Below are positions 16,689 to 24,227 of a DNA stretch of 64,000 nucleotides, piece after piece. Positions within the stretch are counted from its first letter, which is position 1, and each line of letters begins with the position of its first letter. The translations under genes were made by a program, and so were the position numbers. Source of the DNA: Nocardioides sp. NBC_00368 (GTDB taxonomy: Bacteria; Actinomycetota; Actinomycetes; Propionibacteriales; Nocardioidaceae); contig NZ_CP107970.1 in assembly GCF_036090055.1 (NCBI RefSeq), forward strand, positions 2,792,501-2,856,500, written 5' to 3'. The notes below the pieces were generated by a model. The model was not told the origin of the DNA, made no database searches, and worked only from the letters and a program-made list of their open reading frames with translations.

Positions 16689-16756
16689 TATCGACCGGCG
16701 CACCGGGTGGCGGCGAACCTTCTCCTGGCAACCCGATCCGAGAGAAGGAAGACACC

Positions 16757-17107
16757 ATGAACGACATCGTGACGCGCTACCTCGACACCTGGAACGCCAC
16801 CGGCGAGGAGCTCACCGAGCTGCTGGCCAAGCACTGGTCCGACGACTGCGTCTACGTCGACCCGCTCGCCGAGGTCCAGGGCCGCGACGCCGTCGGAGCG
16901 ACCATCCAGGCCGTACGCGCACAGTTCCCCGGCTTCGTGTTCACCCCCGTGGGGACCGCCGACACCCACCACCAGCAGGCCCGTTTCCAGTGGGGGCTCG
17001 GTCCGGCCGGTGAGGAGCCGGTCATCATCGGCTTCGACGTGGTCGTCATCGACGCCGACCAGCGGATCCGGGACGTACGCGGCTTCCTGGACAAGATGCC
17101 CGCCTGA
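16757..17107 (+). CDS. SnoaL-like / NTF2-fold protein
   Basis: A 116-residue protein of the NTF2-like SnoaL family: an N-terminal helix (IVTRYLDTWNATGEELTELL), the HWSDDCVYVDPLAEVQGRDA block, and alternating beta strands ending in RIRDVRGFLDKMPA. Members are small cone-shaped enzymes or ligand-binding proteins; no catalytic set can be assigned. AGAAGGAAG lies just before ATG 16757. It is divergent from the MmyB-like regulator, a common pairing in actinobacteria for stress or lipid-linked genes. Confidence 0.85.
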   Translation: MNDIVTRYLDTWNATGEELTELLAKHWSDDCVYVDPLAEVQGRDAVGATIQAVRAQFPGFVFTPVGTADTHHQQARFQWGLGPAGEEPVIIGFDVVVIDADQRIRDVRGFLDKMPA

Positions 17108-17109
17108 CC

Positions 17110-17562
17110 TCAGGCCGGGCCCGGGGTCAGCGGCGAGAGCGGGCGCTCGAAGAAGGTCTCCAGGACCACGGTCGCCTGGGTCCCGCTGACCCCGTCGATG
17201 GCGTAGATCCGGCGCAGCACGTCCTGCAGCTGCTCGGTGGTCGCAGTCCTGACCTTCACCAGCACCGACGCGCTGCCCGCGATGACATGAGCCTCCACGA
17301 TCTCCGGGAGCGCGGCGAACGCCTCCGCGGAGTCGCCCATCCAGGAGGTCGAGTCGACCATGACGTACGCCAGGACTCCGCTGCCCACCGCGGCCGGGTC
17401 CACCTCGGCGCTCGTGCGCCGGATGACGCCCGCCTCACGCAGCTTGCGCACACGCTCGTGGGCGGCGCCGGCGGAGAGGCCGACGGCCCGGCCGAGCGCG
17501 GCGTAGGACTGGGTGGCGTCGCGCTGGAGCTCGGCCAGCAGCTCGCGATCGATCTGATCCAC
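17110..17562 (-). CDS. Lrp/AsnC-family transcriptional regulator
   Basis: A 150-residue Lrp/AsnC protein with DNA-binding helices in SYAALGRAVGLSAGAAHERV and a RAM domain in the second half. The frame stays open to 17619, but GTG 17562 has GGAG 5 bases upstream and gives the usual start (VDQIDRELL) and length. It is divergent from an SMP-30 lactonase gene; two ATCTTGC repeats lie in the gap. It probably controls that gene or itself. Confidence 0.92.
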   Translation of the reverse strand: MDQIDRELLAELQRDATQSYAALGRAVGLSAGAAHERVRKLREAGVIRRTSAEVDPAAVGSGVLAYVMVDSTSWMGDSAEAFAALPEIVEAHVIAGSASVLVKVRTATTEQLQDVLRRIYAIDGVSGTQATVVLETFFERPLSPLTPGPA

Positions 17563-17581
17563 AGCATCTCCGTTCGGAAAG

Positions 17582-17609
17582 ATCTTGCCAGGACCGTACC
17601 TCATCTTGC
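17582..17609. promoter_or_regulatory. two direct repeats spaced 21 bp, candidate Lrp sites
   Basis: ATCTTGC occurs at 17582-17588 and 17603-17609, 21 bases apart start to start, which puts both on the same face of the helix. The first copy is part of the palindrome AAGATCTT (17579-17586). This fits cooperative binding by an Lrp-type octamer. Confidence 0.45.
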
Positions 17610-17665
17610 AGGGTTCCACTTACGCCGATTCTGGTTCGACCGCGTCACGATGAGGAGTGGATTCC

Positions 17666-18610
17666 ATGAGCGATGAACGCCCTGGCCTGTACGAGATGCT
17701 CGACGAGCGGTTCCGCACCGGACGGTGCATGAACGGCGACGACGCGCTGGAGGTCCTTTTCACCGGCTGCCGCTGGGCCGAGGGACCGATCTACGTGCCC
17801 GCCTGGCGTCAGGTCGTCTGGAGCGACATCCCGAACGACCGGATGCTGCGCTGGGACGAGGAGACCGGCGACGTGGCGGTCTTCCGTCGTGCCGCCGGAC
17901 ACACCAACGGCAACACCCTCGACCGCGAGGGCCGGCTGATCACCTGCGAGCAGGGCAACCGCCGGGTGACCCGGACCGAGCACGACGGCACGATCACCGT
18001 GCTGGCCGACCGCTGGCAGGGCAAGCGGCTGAACAGCCCCAACGACGCGACCGTCAGGTCGGACGGCTCGATCTGGTTCTCCGACCCCGACTTCGGCATC
18101 ACCAGCGACTACGAGGGATACCGCGCCGAGAGCGAGATCGGCGCCAACAACGTCTATCGGATCGACCCGACCACCGGCGAGGTGAGTCTGGCGGCGGACT
18201 GCTTCGGGGCGCCGAACGGCCTGGTGTTCTCCCCCGACGAGCGGCAGCTCTTCGTCTCCGACACCCGTGCCGGCAGGATCTGGGTCTTCGACGTACGCGA
18301 GGACGGCACCCTCTCCGAGGAGCGGGTCTTCGCCGAGGCCGGAGCCCGCGAGGGTGCCCGCTTCGACAACATCCGCTTCGACGACGGCGGCCGCCTCTGG
18401 GTCGCCGCGATGGACGACGGGGTGCACTGCTACGACCCCGACGGCACCCTCATCGGCCGCCTGAACGTCCCCGAGGCGGTTGCCAACATCTCCTGGGGTG
18501 GCGCCAAGCGCAACCGCCTCTTCATCACCGCGGAGACGAGCTTGTACTCCGTCGTCTTGGGCGTCACCGGGCTCCATCCGACCGGACCGGGACGGCGGCC
18601 CTGGCTGTAG
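17666..18610 (+). CDS. SMP-30/gluconolactonase/LRE family protein
   Basis: A 314-residue six-bladed beta-propeller of the SMP-30/gluconolactonase family. Typical segments are CRWAEGPIYVPAWRQVVWSD, HTNGNTLDREGRLITCEQG, LNSPNDATVRSDGSIWFSD and APNGLVFSPDERQLFVSD; the conserved Glu, Asn and Asp residues in these supply the divalent metal site. The enzymes hydrolyse sugar or other lactones. AGGAG lies 8 bases before ATG 17666. The divergent Lrp gene suggests control by an amino acid or a related metabolite. Confidence 0.92.
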   Translation: MSDERPGLYEMLDERFRTGRCMNGDDALEVLFTGCRWAEGPIYVPAWRQVVWSDIPNDRMLRWDEETGDVAVFRRAAGHTNGNTLDREGRLITCEQGNRRVTRTEHDGTITVLADRWQGKRLNSPNDATVRSDGSIWFSDPDFGITSDYEGYRAESEIGANNVYRIDPTTGEVSLAADCFGAPNGLVFSPDERQLFVSDTRAGRIWVFDVREDGTLSEERVFAEAGAREGARFDNIRFDDGGRLWVAAMDDGVHCYDPDGTLIGRLNVPEAVANISWGGAKRNRLFITAETSLYSVVLGVTGLHPTGPGRRPWL

Positions 18611-18620
18611 CCGGCGGGCG

Positions 18621-19871
18621 CTACCGGGGTGGGGCGGACCGATGCGTCTCCGGCATCCGCAGCATGACCACGAGACCGGACGCGGCCGTGATGGCAGCGA
18701 CGGCCCAGACCGCGCCCCGGACACCCCATAGGTCCGCGAGGACCCCGGCCAGCAACGCTCCGACCGCGAACCCGAGATCCCGCCAGAGCCGGTAGACCCC
18801 GACGGCCCGTGCCCGCCACGACGGATGCGCGACATCGCCGATCACCGCCAGGAGCGTCGGATAGACCATGGCGGTGCCCAAGCCGAGCAGGACCGCGGCG
18901 ACGAGCCACCACGCCGCTGAGCCGACCGCAGCGACCAGACCCAGGGCTGCGGCCTGGAGCAGCATGCCCGCGACGATGAGCGGCTTCCGGCCCCAGTGGT
19001 CCGAGAGCGCACCGGTGGCGAGCTGACCGAGGCCCCACACCGCCGGGTAGGCCGCCACGAGCAGGCCGACGTGACCGATGCCGAGCCCCGCCGAGGCGAA
19101 CAGGACCGCGAACAGGCCCCAGGCCAGACCGTCGTTGAGGTTGTTGACCAGCCCCGCCTGGCTGGCCGAGGACAGGGCCGGGTCACGCAGCGACGTACGG
19201 ACGAGCACCTCGCGGTCGCTCATCGGACCGTCGGCCTGCTCCGCCCGCCCCGCCTCGTGGTCGGCGTGGCCCCGGGTCTCGCGGACGACCAAGGTCGAGA
19301 TCCCCAGCCCGAGCGCGGCGTACGCGACGCCGACCAGGAACGGCTCGGGCCTGAGCCCGGCGTCGGCGGCGATCCGGCCGGTCAGCAGCGCGGTGGCGGC
19401 GACGGCGAGATATCCGGCGGACTCGTTGATGCCCAGGGCGAGACCCCGTCGACGGGGGCCGACGAGGTCGATCTTCATGATGACGGTGGTCGACCAGGTG
19501 AGGCCCTGGCTGATGCCGAGCAACACGTTGGCACCGACGACGATCCACCAGCTCGGCGCCCAGATGAGCAGGAGCGGCACCGGCAGCGCGACCAGCCATC
19601 CCGCGACGAGGACCGGCTTGCGACCGTGGCGCTCGGACCAGATGCCGGCGAGGTAGTTGGTCGCGGCCTTCGCGAGACCGAAGGCGAGGATGTAGGTCAG
19701 GGCCGCGGTGTAGGACGCGACCCCGAACACGTCCTCGGCCAGCAGCGGGAGGACCGTACGCTCCTGACCGAGCATCCCGCCGACAAGCGCGTTGACGACG
19801 ACCAGCAGCGAGAACTGCGCCATGTTGGCGCGCAGCCCGAGCCGTGGCGCCGTGCCGAGGTCGTGGCTCAC
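18621..19871 (-). CDS. MFS transporter in sulfur cluster
   Basis: A 416-residue, 12-helix major facilitator with the loop 2-3 motif WSERHGRKPVLV and a second copy DHWGRKPLIVAG between helices 8 and 9. The substrate cannot be read from sequence. Its ATG overlaps the stop of the CstB-like gene upstream by 4 bases (ATGA), so it is translationally coupled and probably moves a compound linked to that enzyme, such as a sulfur oxyanion or an electrophile. This last point is an inference. Confidence 0.88.
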   Translation of the reverse strand: MSHDLGTAPRLGLRANMAQFSLLVVVNALVGGMLGQERTVLPLLAEDVFGVASYTAALTYILAFGLAKAATNYLAGIWSERHGRKPVLVAGWLVALPVPLLLIWAPSWWIVVGANVLLGISQGLTWSTTVIMKIDLVGPRRRGLALGINESAGYLAVAATALLTGRIAADAGLRPEPFLVGVAYAALGLGISTLVVRETRGHADHEAGRAEQADGPMSDREVLVRTSLRDPALSSASQAGLVNNLNDGLAWGLFAVLFASAGLGIGHVGLLVAAYPAVWGLGQLATGALSDHWGRKPLIVAGMLLQAAALGLVAAVGSAAWWLVAAVLLGLGTAMVYPTLLAVIGDVAHPSWRARAVGVYRLWRDLGFAVGALLAGVLADLWGVRGAVWAVAAITAASGLVVMLRMPETHRSAPPR

Positions 19872-21211
19872 TCGGCGGCCTCCAGCACGATCGACTCGGG
19901 GCCGCCGTTCAAGACGGTCAGCCGGGTGAACCCGTGCCGCTGGAGAATGCTTGCAGCGCTCATCGCACGCTCACCGTGGCCGCACATGACGAGCGTGGGC
20001 ACGTCGGCGAGACCGGGCACGGCGCTCTCGAGGGACCCGAGCTCGAGGTGCAGAGCCCCGGGAACATGGCCGGCCTCGTACTCGCGTCTCTGCCGGACGT
20101 CGAGCACGCGCTTCTCGTCCGCCGTGGCCACGCCGGTCATCGGGAGCGACGCGATCGGAAGACCCGCTTCCGCCCAGGCCGCGAGTCCGCCGGAGACCTC
20201 GCCGACGACGTTCTCGTAGCCGATCTTCAGCGCCTGCCAGAGGATCTCCTCGGGATCCTGACGCTCGTCCCGCAGGACGATGATCGGCCGGTCGTGCGGT
20301 GCCAGCCACCCCAGCCAGCTCGCGAAGGCGCTCCGCAGCGGGATCGACAGCGCATCCTGGGGATGCGCAGCGGCGAACGCCGCGATCGGGCGTACGTCGA
20401 CGACGACGGCACCGCCCCGCTGCCCGTCCGCCACGACCTGCGGAGGAAGCCCCTCGAGCACGGGCCGCCCACCGACGACGGCCGGCCCCTGACGGTTGCG
20501 CTCGCCCAGGCGCTGGAAGTACGTCGGGTAGGTCCCGTGCGAGTCGAGCAGCGCCTGCACGAATCCTTCCTCGTCGAGTGCCAGCAGGGGGTTGGTGAGC
20601 CGCTCCTTACCGATGGTGCTGGTCGAGCTGCCGGTGGCCACTGCCGAGCAGAACGAGCCCCCGCCATGGGTGGGCCACAGCGCCGCGTCGTCGCCGAGCT
20701 CGGCAACGCGACGTACGGAGCGGAACTGCGCCCGCGCCAGACTCTCGGTGCGCGCGGGGTCGACCAGGTCGACGCGGGCGGCCGACCCCACGATGAGGGA
20801 GCCGCCGGTGAACACCCCGAGAGTCCGGTCACCGTCGATCAGGGCGAAGGACAGGTGCTCATCGGTGTGTCCGGGGGTGGCCAGCGCCCGGAGGAGCAGC
20901 CCGCCGTTCAGAGCGATCTCCTGCTCGTCCTCGAGCGTGGTGTGCGCGAACGTACGTCCGCCGCTCCTCGACGCGAGCACCTGGGCGCCCTCGTCGGCGG
21001 CGAGCTGTACGGCGCCGGAGAGGAAGTCGGCGTGCAGATGGGTGTCGGCGGCGTGGGTGATCCGCAGGCCGCGGCGGCCGGCCTCCGTGCGCAGCGCCCG
21101 CAGGTCGCGGCAGGCGTCGACGGCGAGCGCCGCACCGTCGCCGAGATCGACCAGGTAGGCGTTGTTGCCGAGCCCGGAGTCGGGAACGGCGGTCACCAGG
21201 TCGTTGATCAC
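19868..21211 (-). CDS. MBL-fold hydrolase with two rhodanese domains (CstB-like persulfide dioxygenase)
   Basis: A 447-residue three-domain protein: an N-terminal metallo-beta-lactamase domain (about 1-240), a middle rhodanese-like domain without an active cysteine (about 255-355; the loop reads IIVLRDERQDP), and a C-terminal rhodanese (about 365-447) with Cys in VMCGHGERAM. This length and order match CstB of Staphylococcus aureus, which oxidises persulfides and makes thiosulfate. Metal-site motifs are THLHADF and TPGHTDEH; the later TGD of ETHE1 reads TGG here, so the third ligand may differ. It overlaps the MFS gene by 4 bases and the SRPBCC gene by 1. An ArsR-rhodanese regulator is divergent. 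Confidence 0.85.
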   Translation of the reverse strand: MINDLVTAVPDSGLGNNAYLVDLGDGAALAVDACRDLRALRTEAGRRGLRITHAADTHLHADFLSGAVQLAADEGAQVLASRSGGRTFAHTTLEDEQEIALNGGLLLRALATPGHTDEHLSFALIDGDRTLGVFTGGSLIVGSAARVDLVDPARTESLARAQFRSVRRVAELGDDAALWPTHGGGSFCSAVATGSSTSTIGKERLTNPLLALDEEGFVQALLDSHGTYPTYFQRLGERNRQGPAVVGGRPVLEGLPPQVVADGQRGGAVVVDVRPIAAFAAAHPQDALSIPLRSAFASWLGWLAPHDRPIIVLRDERQDPEEILWQALKIGYENVVGEVSGGLAAWAEAGLPIASLPMTGVATADEKRVLDVRQRREYEAGHVPGALHLELGSLESAVPGLADVPTLVMCGHGERAMSAASILQRHGFTRLTVLNGGPESIVLEAAE

Positions 21212-21738
21212 TACCGGCCTCCCGGGTGGACGCTTCGCTGTCGATCATCCCTCTGCAGCGCTGCGAGCGCCACGAGTGATGCCGGGACCTCGTATCGCCT
21301 CAGCTGGATCTCCCTCACCCGAGCGAAGAGCACGCGTCGCCAGAACGTGCGCGGGTTGACCCTCCACGTCACCTCGACCTCGCAGCCGCCAGGCGCGGCG
21401 GTCACCGTCCACGTCCACGTGGCGTAGGACGGGTTGCCGTCGTCGGTTCCCGATCGGTAGGCGAACCGTCGCGCCTGCGGATCGAGCTCCTCCAGCCGCG
21501 ACCGGCTCGGCCAGCGCTGACCGAGCGCTCGCACCTCGACCACCCACTCGCTTCCTGCAGCCAGCTCGTCCGACACCTCGAGCACCCGCGTGATCGCGTG
21601 GTTCCAGTTCGAGAGGCCACTCACGTCGGTCACGGTCCGGAACACCGCGTCGGGGTCGGCCGTGATCCGCCTCGTCAGCGTGGTCAGCGATACGCCGTGC
21701 TGGACCTTCGCTCCCAGCTCTTGGGTGTCGACGGCCAT
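21211..21738 (-). CDS. SRPBCC-family protein
   Basis: A 175-residue START/SRPBCC-fold protein; the pattern ADPDAVFRTVTDVSGLSNWN at the start and WTWTVTAAPGGCEVEVTWRV in the middle are typical of the polyketide cyclase/dehydrase-like group. It probably binds a small hydrophobic ligand. AGGAGG lies 8 bases before ATG 21738. It is the first gene of a three-gene unit with the CstB-like enzyme (1-base overlap) and the MFS carrier, opposite an ArsR-rhodanese regulator. Confidence 0.78.
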   Translation of the reverse strand: MAVDTQELGAKVQHGVSLTTLTRRITADPDAVFRTVTDVSGLSNWNHAITRVLEVSDELAAGSEWVVEVRALGQRWPSRSRLEELDPQARRFAYRSGTDDGNPSYATWTWTVTAAPGGCEVEVTWRVNPRTFWRRVLFARVREIQLRRYEVPASLVALAALQRDDRQRSVHPGGR

Positions 21739-21750
21739 GTCGACCACCTC

Positions 21751-21774
21751 CTATTCAATCTATCTCTTGAATAG
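21751..21774. promoter_or_regulatory. perfect inverted repeat, candidate ArsR operator
   Basis: CTATTCAA-N8-TTGAATAG is a perfect 8-bp dyad just upstream of the SRPBCC start. The AT-rich arms stand out from the surrounding GC-rich DNA. ArsR proteins bind such 12-2-12 or similar dyads, so the divergent ArsR-rhodanese protein is the probable ligand. Confidence 0.6.
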
Positions 21775-21794
21775 ATGGAACGCCTGTGCCCTTG

Positions 21795-21819
21795 TCTTGT
21801 CAAGAAAAATCTTGAATAC
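21795..21819. promoter_or_regulatory. second dyad cluster of the ArsR-rhodanese promoter
   Basis: TCTTG-T-CAAGA (21795-21805) overlaps TCAAGA-AAAA-TCTTGA (21800-21815), and TTGAATAC (21812-21819) repeats the half-site of the first dyad. This lies 44 bases before the ArsR gene and may be its own operator. Confidence 0.5.
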
Positions 21820-21862
21820 TTGATACGCACGCCGCCGGCGCACGTCGTACGAGGAGGCGATC

Positions 21863-22531
21863 ATGGGTGACCGCAAGGCCAAGGACGCGCTCTACGACAC
21901 GCTCGCCGAGGCGGCCAAAGCCCTCGCCAACGGGCGCCGCGCCGAGCTCGTCGACGTCCTGGCCCAGGGAGAGCGCCCCGTCGAGGACCTGGCCGGCGAG
22001 ATCGGGCAGTCCATCGCCAACACCTCCCAGCACCTGCAGCGACTGTTGCGCGCCGGACTCGTGAGCTCGCGACGCGACGGCAACCGGATCTTCTACTCCC
22101 TCGCCAGCCCCACCGTGCTCGCACTGTGGCAGACCCTGCGCGAGACCGCCGCCCAGCACGTCGCCGAGCTCGACCGCGTGGCCGGCGCCTATCTCGGCAA
22201 CCGCGACGAGCTCAGCACGATCACCCGGGACGAGCTGCGCAAGCGCCTTCGCGCTGGCGACGTGGTCGTCCTCGACGTCCGTCCCCGCCCCGAGTACGAC
22301 GCCGGCCACATCCGCGGCGCCCTCTCGATCCCGAACACCGAGCTGCGCAGCCGCCTGGCCGAGCTGCCCGACGGCACCACCGTCGTCGCCTACTGCCGCG
22401 GGCCCTACTGCGTCTATGCCGACGACGCCGTCCGCACTCTTCAGGCGGCCGGGCGCGACGCCGTCAGACTCGAGGACGGCTATCCCGAGTGGGCCGCAGC
22501 CCGCCTCCCGGTCGCAGCGCTCCGGAACTGA
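21863..22531 (+). CDS. ArsR-family regulator fused to a rhodanese domain
   Basis: A 222-residue fusion. Residues about 10-100 form an ArsR winged helix (ALANGRRAELVDVLAQGERP, then IGQSIANTSQHLQRLLRAGL). Residues about 115-222 form a rhodanese domain with the loop YCRGPYCVYADDAV, containing the active-site Cys and a second Cys three residues later. Such fusions are known in actinobacteria and are thought to sense or carry sulfane sulfur. It is divergent from the SRPBCC/CstB-like/MFS unit, which it most likely controls. No ArsR-type CxC metal motif is seen, which argues against metal sensing. Confidence 0.9.
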   Translation: MGDRKAKDALYDTLAEAAKALANGRRAELVDVLAQGERPVEDLAGEIGQSIANTSQHLQRLLRAGLVSSRRDGNRIFYSLASPTVLALWQTLRETAAQHVAELDRVAGAYLGNRDELSTITRDELRKRLRAGDVVVLDVRPRPEYDAGHIRGALSIPNTELRSRLAELPDGTTVVAYCRGPYCVYADDAVRTLQAAGRDAVRLEDGYPEWAAARLPVAALRN

Positions 22532-23197
22532 TCAGGAGCGCGGCAGCACGCCCACGAGGGCGACATTGCAGGAGGTCCGCAGGGCATCCCGTAGGTCCAG
22601 TTTCAGCGCGCCGAGGTCGGGCTCGTCCGCATAGGCAGCAAGCAGGCTGGGCGGCGGCGGGTCGTACGCCGCGAGCGCACCGGCCGAGATCATGCTCATC
22701 ATGCAGAACGCCTGAGCACCGTCGCCCACCTCGGGCAGGTGGCGGCGTACGAGCTCGACCATGGCCTCGAGCTTTGCATGCGACGAGCGTTTGTGGCGTT
22801 TGACGACCTCGACCGACACGTTGTGCTCGAGCACCCCACCCTGGGCACCGAAGAGGTCGCACAGAACCGGCCGCTCCGCCAGCGATCCACTGAGGACCTC
22901 GGCCAGCTGGCCGGCGCGTACCTCCGGTGAGGCGTCGGCCTCGACGCCGGTCTCCAGCTCCTTCGCCAGCTCGTCGAGCCACGTGCCCAGGAAGTCGTCC
23001 AGCAGCTCGAGCAGCACGGCCTCGCGCGACTCGAAGTAGCGCAGGACGTTCGACTTGGCCAGCCCGACCCGGCGGCTGAGCTCGTTGAGGCTCAGGTCGG
23101 CCACCGGCATCTCGTCGAGCATCGCCGCCGCGGTGTCGAGGATCGCCCGGCGGCGGATCTCCCGCTGCTCATCGCTTCGCGCCCGTTGGAACGTCAT
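22532..23197 (-). CDS. TetR/AcrR-family regulator
   Basis: A 221-residue TetR protein: helix-turn-helix in LSLNELSRRVGLAKSNVLRYFESREAV region (about residues 35-60) and an all-helical ligand domain after it. It starts 100 bases from a divergent SDR gene, and the gap holds three copies of an AGACCG-type palindrome. Those positions make autoregulation and repression of the SDR gene likely. It is convergent with the ArsR-rhodanese gene, with no gap. Confidence 0.92.
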   Translation of the reverse strand: MTFQRARSDEQREIRRRAILDTAAAMLDEMPVADLSLNELSRRVGLAKSNVLRYFESREAVLLELLDDFLGTWLDELAKELETGVEADASPEVRAGQLAEVLSGSLAERPVLCDLFGAQGGVLEHNVSVEVVKRHKRSSHAKLEAMVELVRRHLPEVGDGAQAFCMMSMISAGALAAYDPPPPSLLAAYADEPDLGALKLDLRDALRTSCNVALVGVLPRS

Positions 23198-23215
23198 CGC
23201 CCCAGACTAACTTAA

Positions 23216-23283
23216 AGACCGCCGGTCCCTTGACATTAGACCGGCGGTCTCTTAAGTTCGTCGGTATAACAGACCGATGGTTC
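23216..23283. promoter_or_regulatory. three TetR operator-like palindromes around a -35 box
   Basis: AGACCGCCGGTC (23216-23227), AGACCGGCGGTCT (23238-23250) and the weaker AGACCGATGGTTC (23271-23283). Between the first two lies a perfect -35 box TTGACA (23230-23235) with TAAGTT (23253-23258) 17 bases downstream as a -10 candidate. Binding at these sites would block that promoter, as expected for the divergent TetR protein. Confidence 0.7.
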
Positions 23284-23297
23284 CTTAGGAGTGGACG

Positions 23298-24203
23298 ATG
23301 AGCGAGACCTGGACCGAGCAGAACATCCCCGACCAGCACGGCCGCGTGGCCGTCGTGACCGGGGCCAACACCGGCCTCGGCTTCGAGACCGCCCGGATGC
23401 TCGCCGAGCGCGGGGCGCAGGTGGTCATAGCCGTACGCGACGTCGAGAAGGGCAAGCAGGCAGCTGCTCGCATCGGCGGCGACGTCACCGTCCAGGTCCT
23501 CGACCTGGCCTCCCTGGAGTCGATCCGATCCGCGGCGGCCGACCTGCGCGCCAGCCACCCGCGGATCGACCTGCTGATCAACAACGCCGGTGTGATGTAC
23601 ACGCCGAAGCAGGCCACCGCCGATGGCTTCGAGATGCAGTTCGGCACCAATCATCTCGGCCACTTCGCCCTGACCGGCCTGCTGCTCGACCAGCTCCTCC
23701 CCGTCCCCGGCTCGCGGATCGTCACCGTCAGCAGCATCGGCCACCGCATCCGGGCCGACATCCATTTCGACGACCTGCAGTGGGAGCGGTCCTACAGCCG
23801 CGTCGCCGCGTACGGTCAGGCCAAGCTCGCCAACCTGATGTTCACCTACGAGCTCCAGCGCCGGCTCGCCTCGCACGGCACCACGGTCGCGCTCGCCGCT
23901 CACCCCGGCGGCTCCAACACCGAGCTCGCCCGCAACTCCCCCGCCGCGCTGCGCGTGCCCTTCGCCCTCATCGGGCCGCTGCTCGCCCAGTCGGCCGCGA
24001 TGGGCGCCCTGCCCACGCTGCGCGCCGCCACCGACCCCGCTGCCATCGGCGGTCAGTACTACGGACCCAGCGGCCTCGGCGAGACCCGCGGCTACCCGAA
24101 GCTGGTCACCTCCAGCCCGGCTTCCTACGACCTGCAGACCCAGCAACGGCTGTGGGCCGTTTCCGAGCAGCTCACTGACGTACGCTTCCCGCTCGACGAC
24201 TGA
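23298..24203 (+). CDS. short-chain dehydrogenase/reductase
   Basis: A 301-residue SDR enzyme: cofactor motif TGANTGLGFETARML near residue 20, NNAG at about residue 95, catalytic Ser in TVSSIGHRIRAD and Tyr-x3-Lys in YGQAKLAN. Arg after the first strand region (RDVEKGKQAA) suggests NADP(H). Overall it resembles the retinol dehydrogenase/protochlorophyllide reductase-like SDR group, which is wide in actinobacteria. AGGAG lies 6 bases before ATG 23298. Divergent TetR with shared operators suggests induction by an exogenous compound. Confidence 0.92.
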   Translation: MSETWTEQNIPDQHGRVAVVTGANTGLGFETARMLAERGAQVVIAVRDVEKGKQAAARIGGDVTVQVLDLASLESIRSAAADLRASHPRIDLLINNAGVMYTPKQATADGFEMQFGTNHLGHFALTGLLLDQLLPVPGSRIVTVSSIGHRIRADIHFDDLQWERSYSRVAAYGQAKLANLMFTYELQRRLASHGTTVALAAHPGGSNTELARNSPAALRVPFALIGPLLAQSAAMGALPTLRAATDPAAIGGQYYGPSGLGETRGYPKLVTSSPASYDLQTQQRLWAVSEQLTDVRFPLDD

Positions 24204-24227
24204 GTGGGCAGGCCCCATGGCTCCAGG

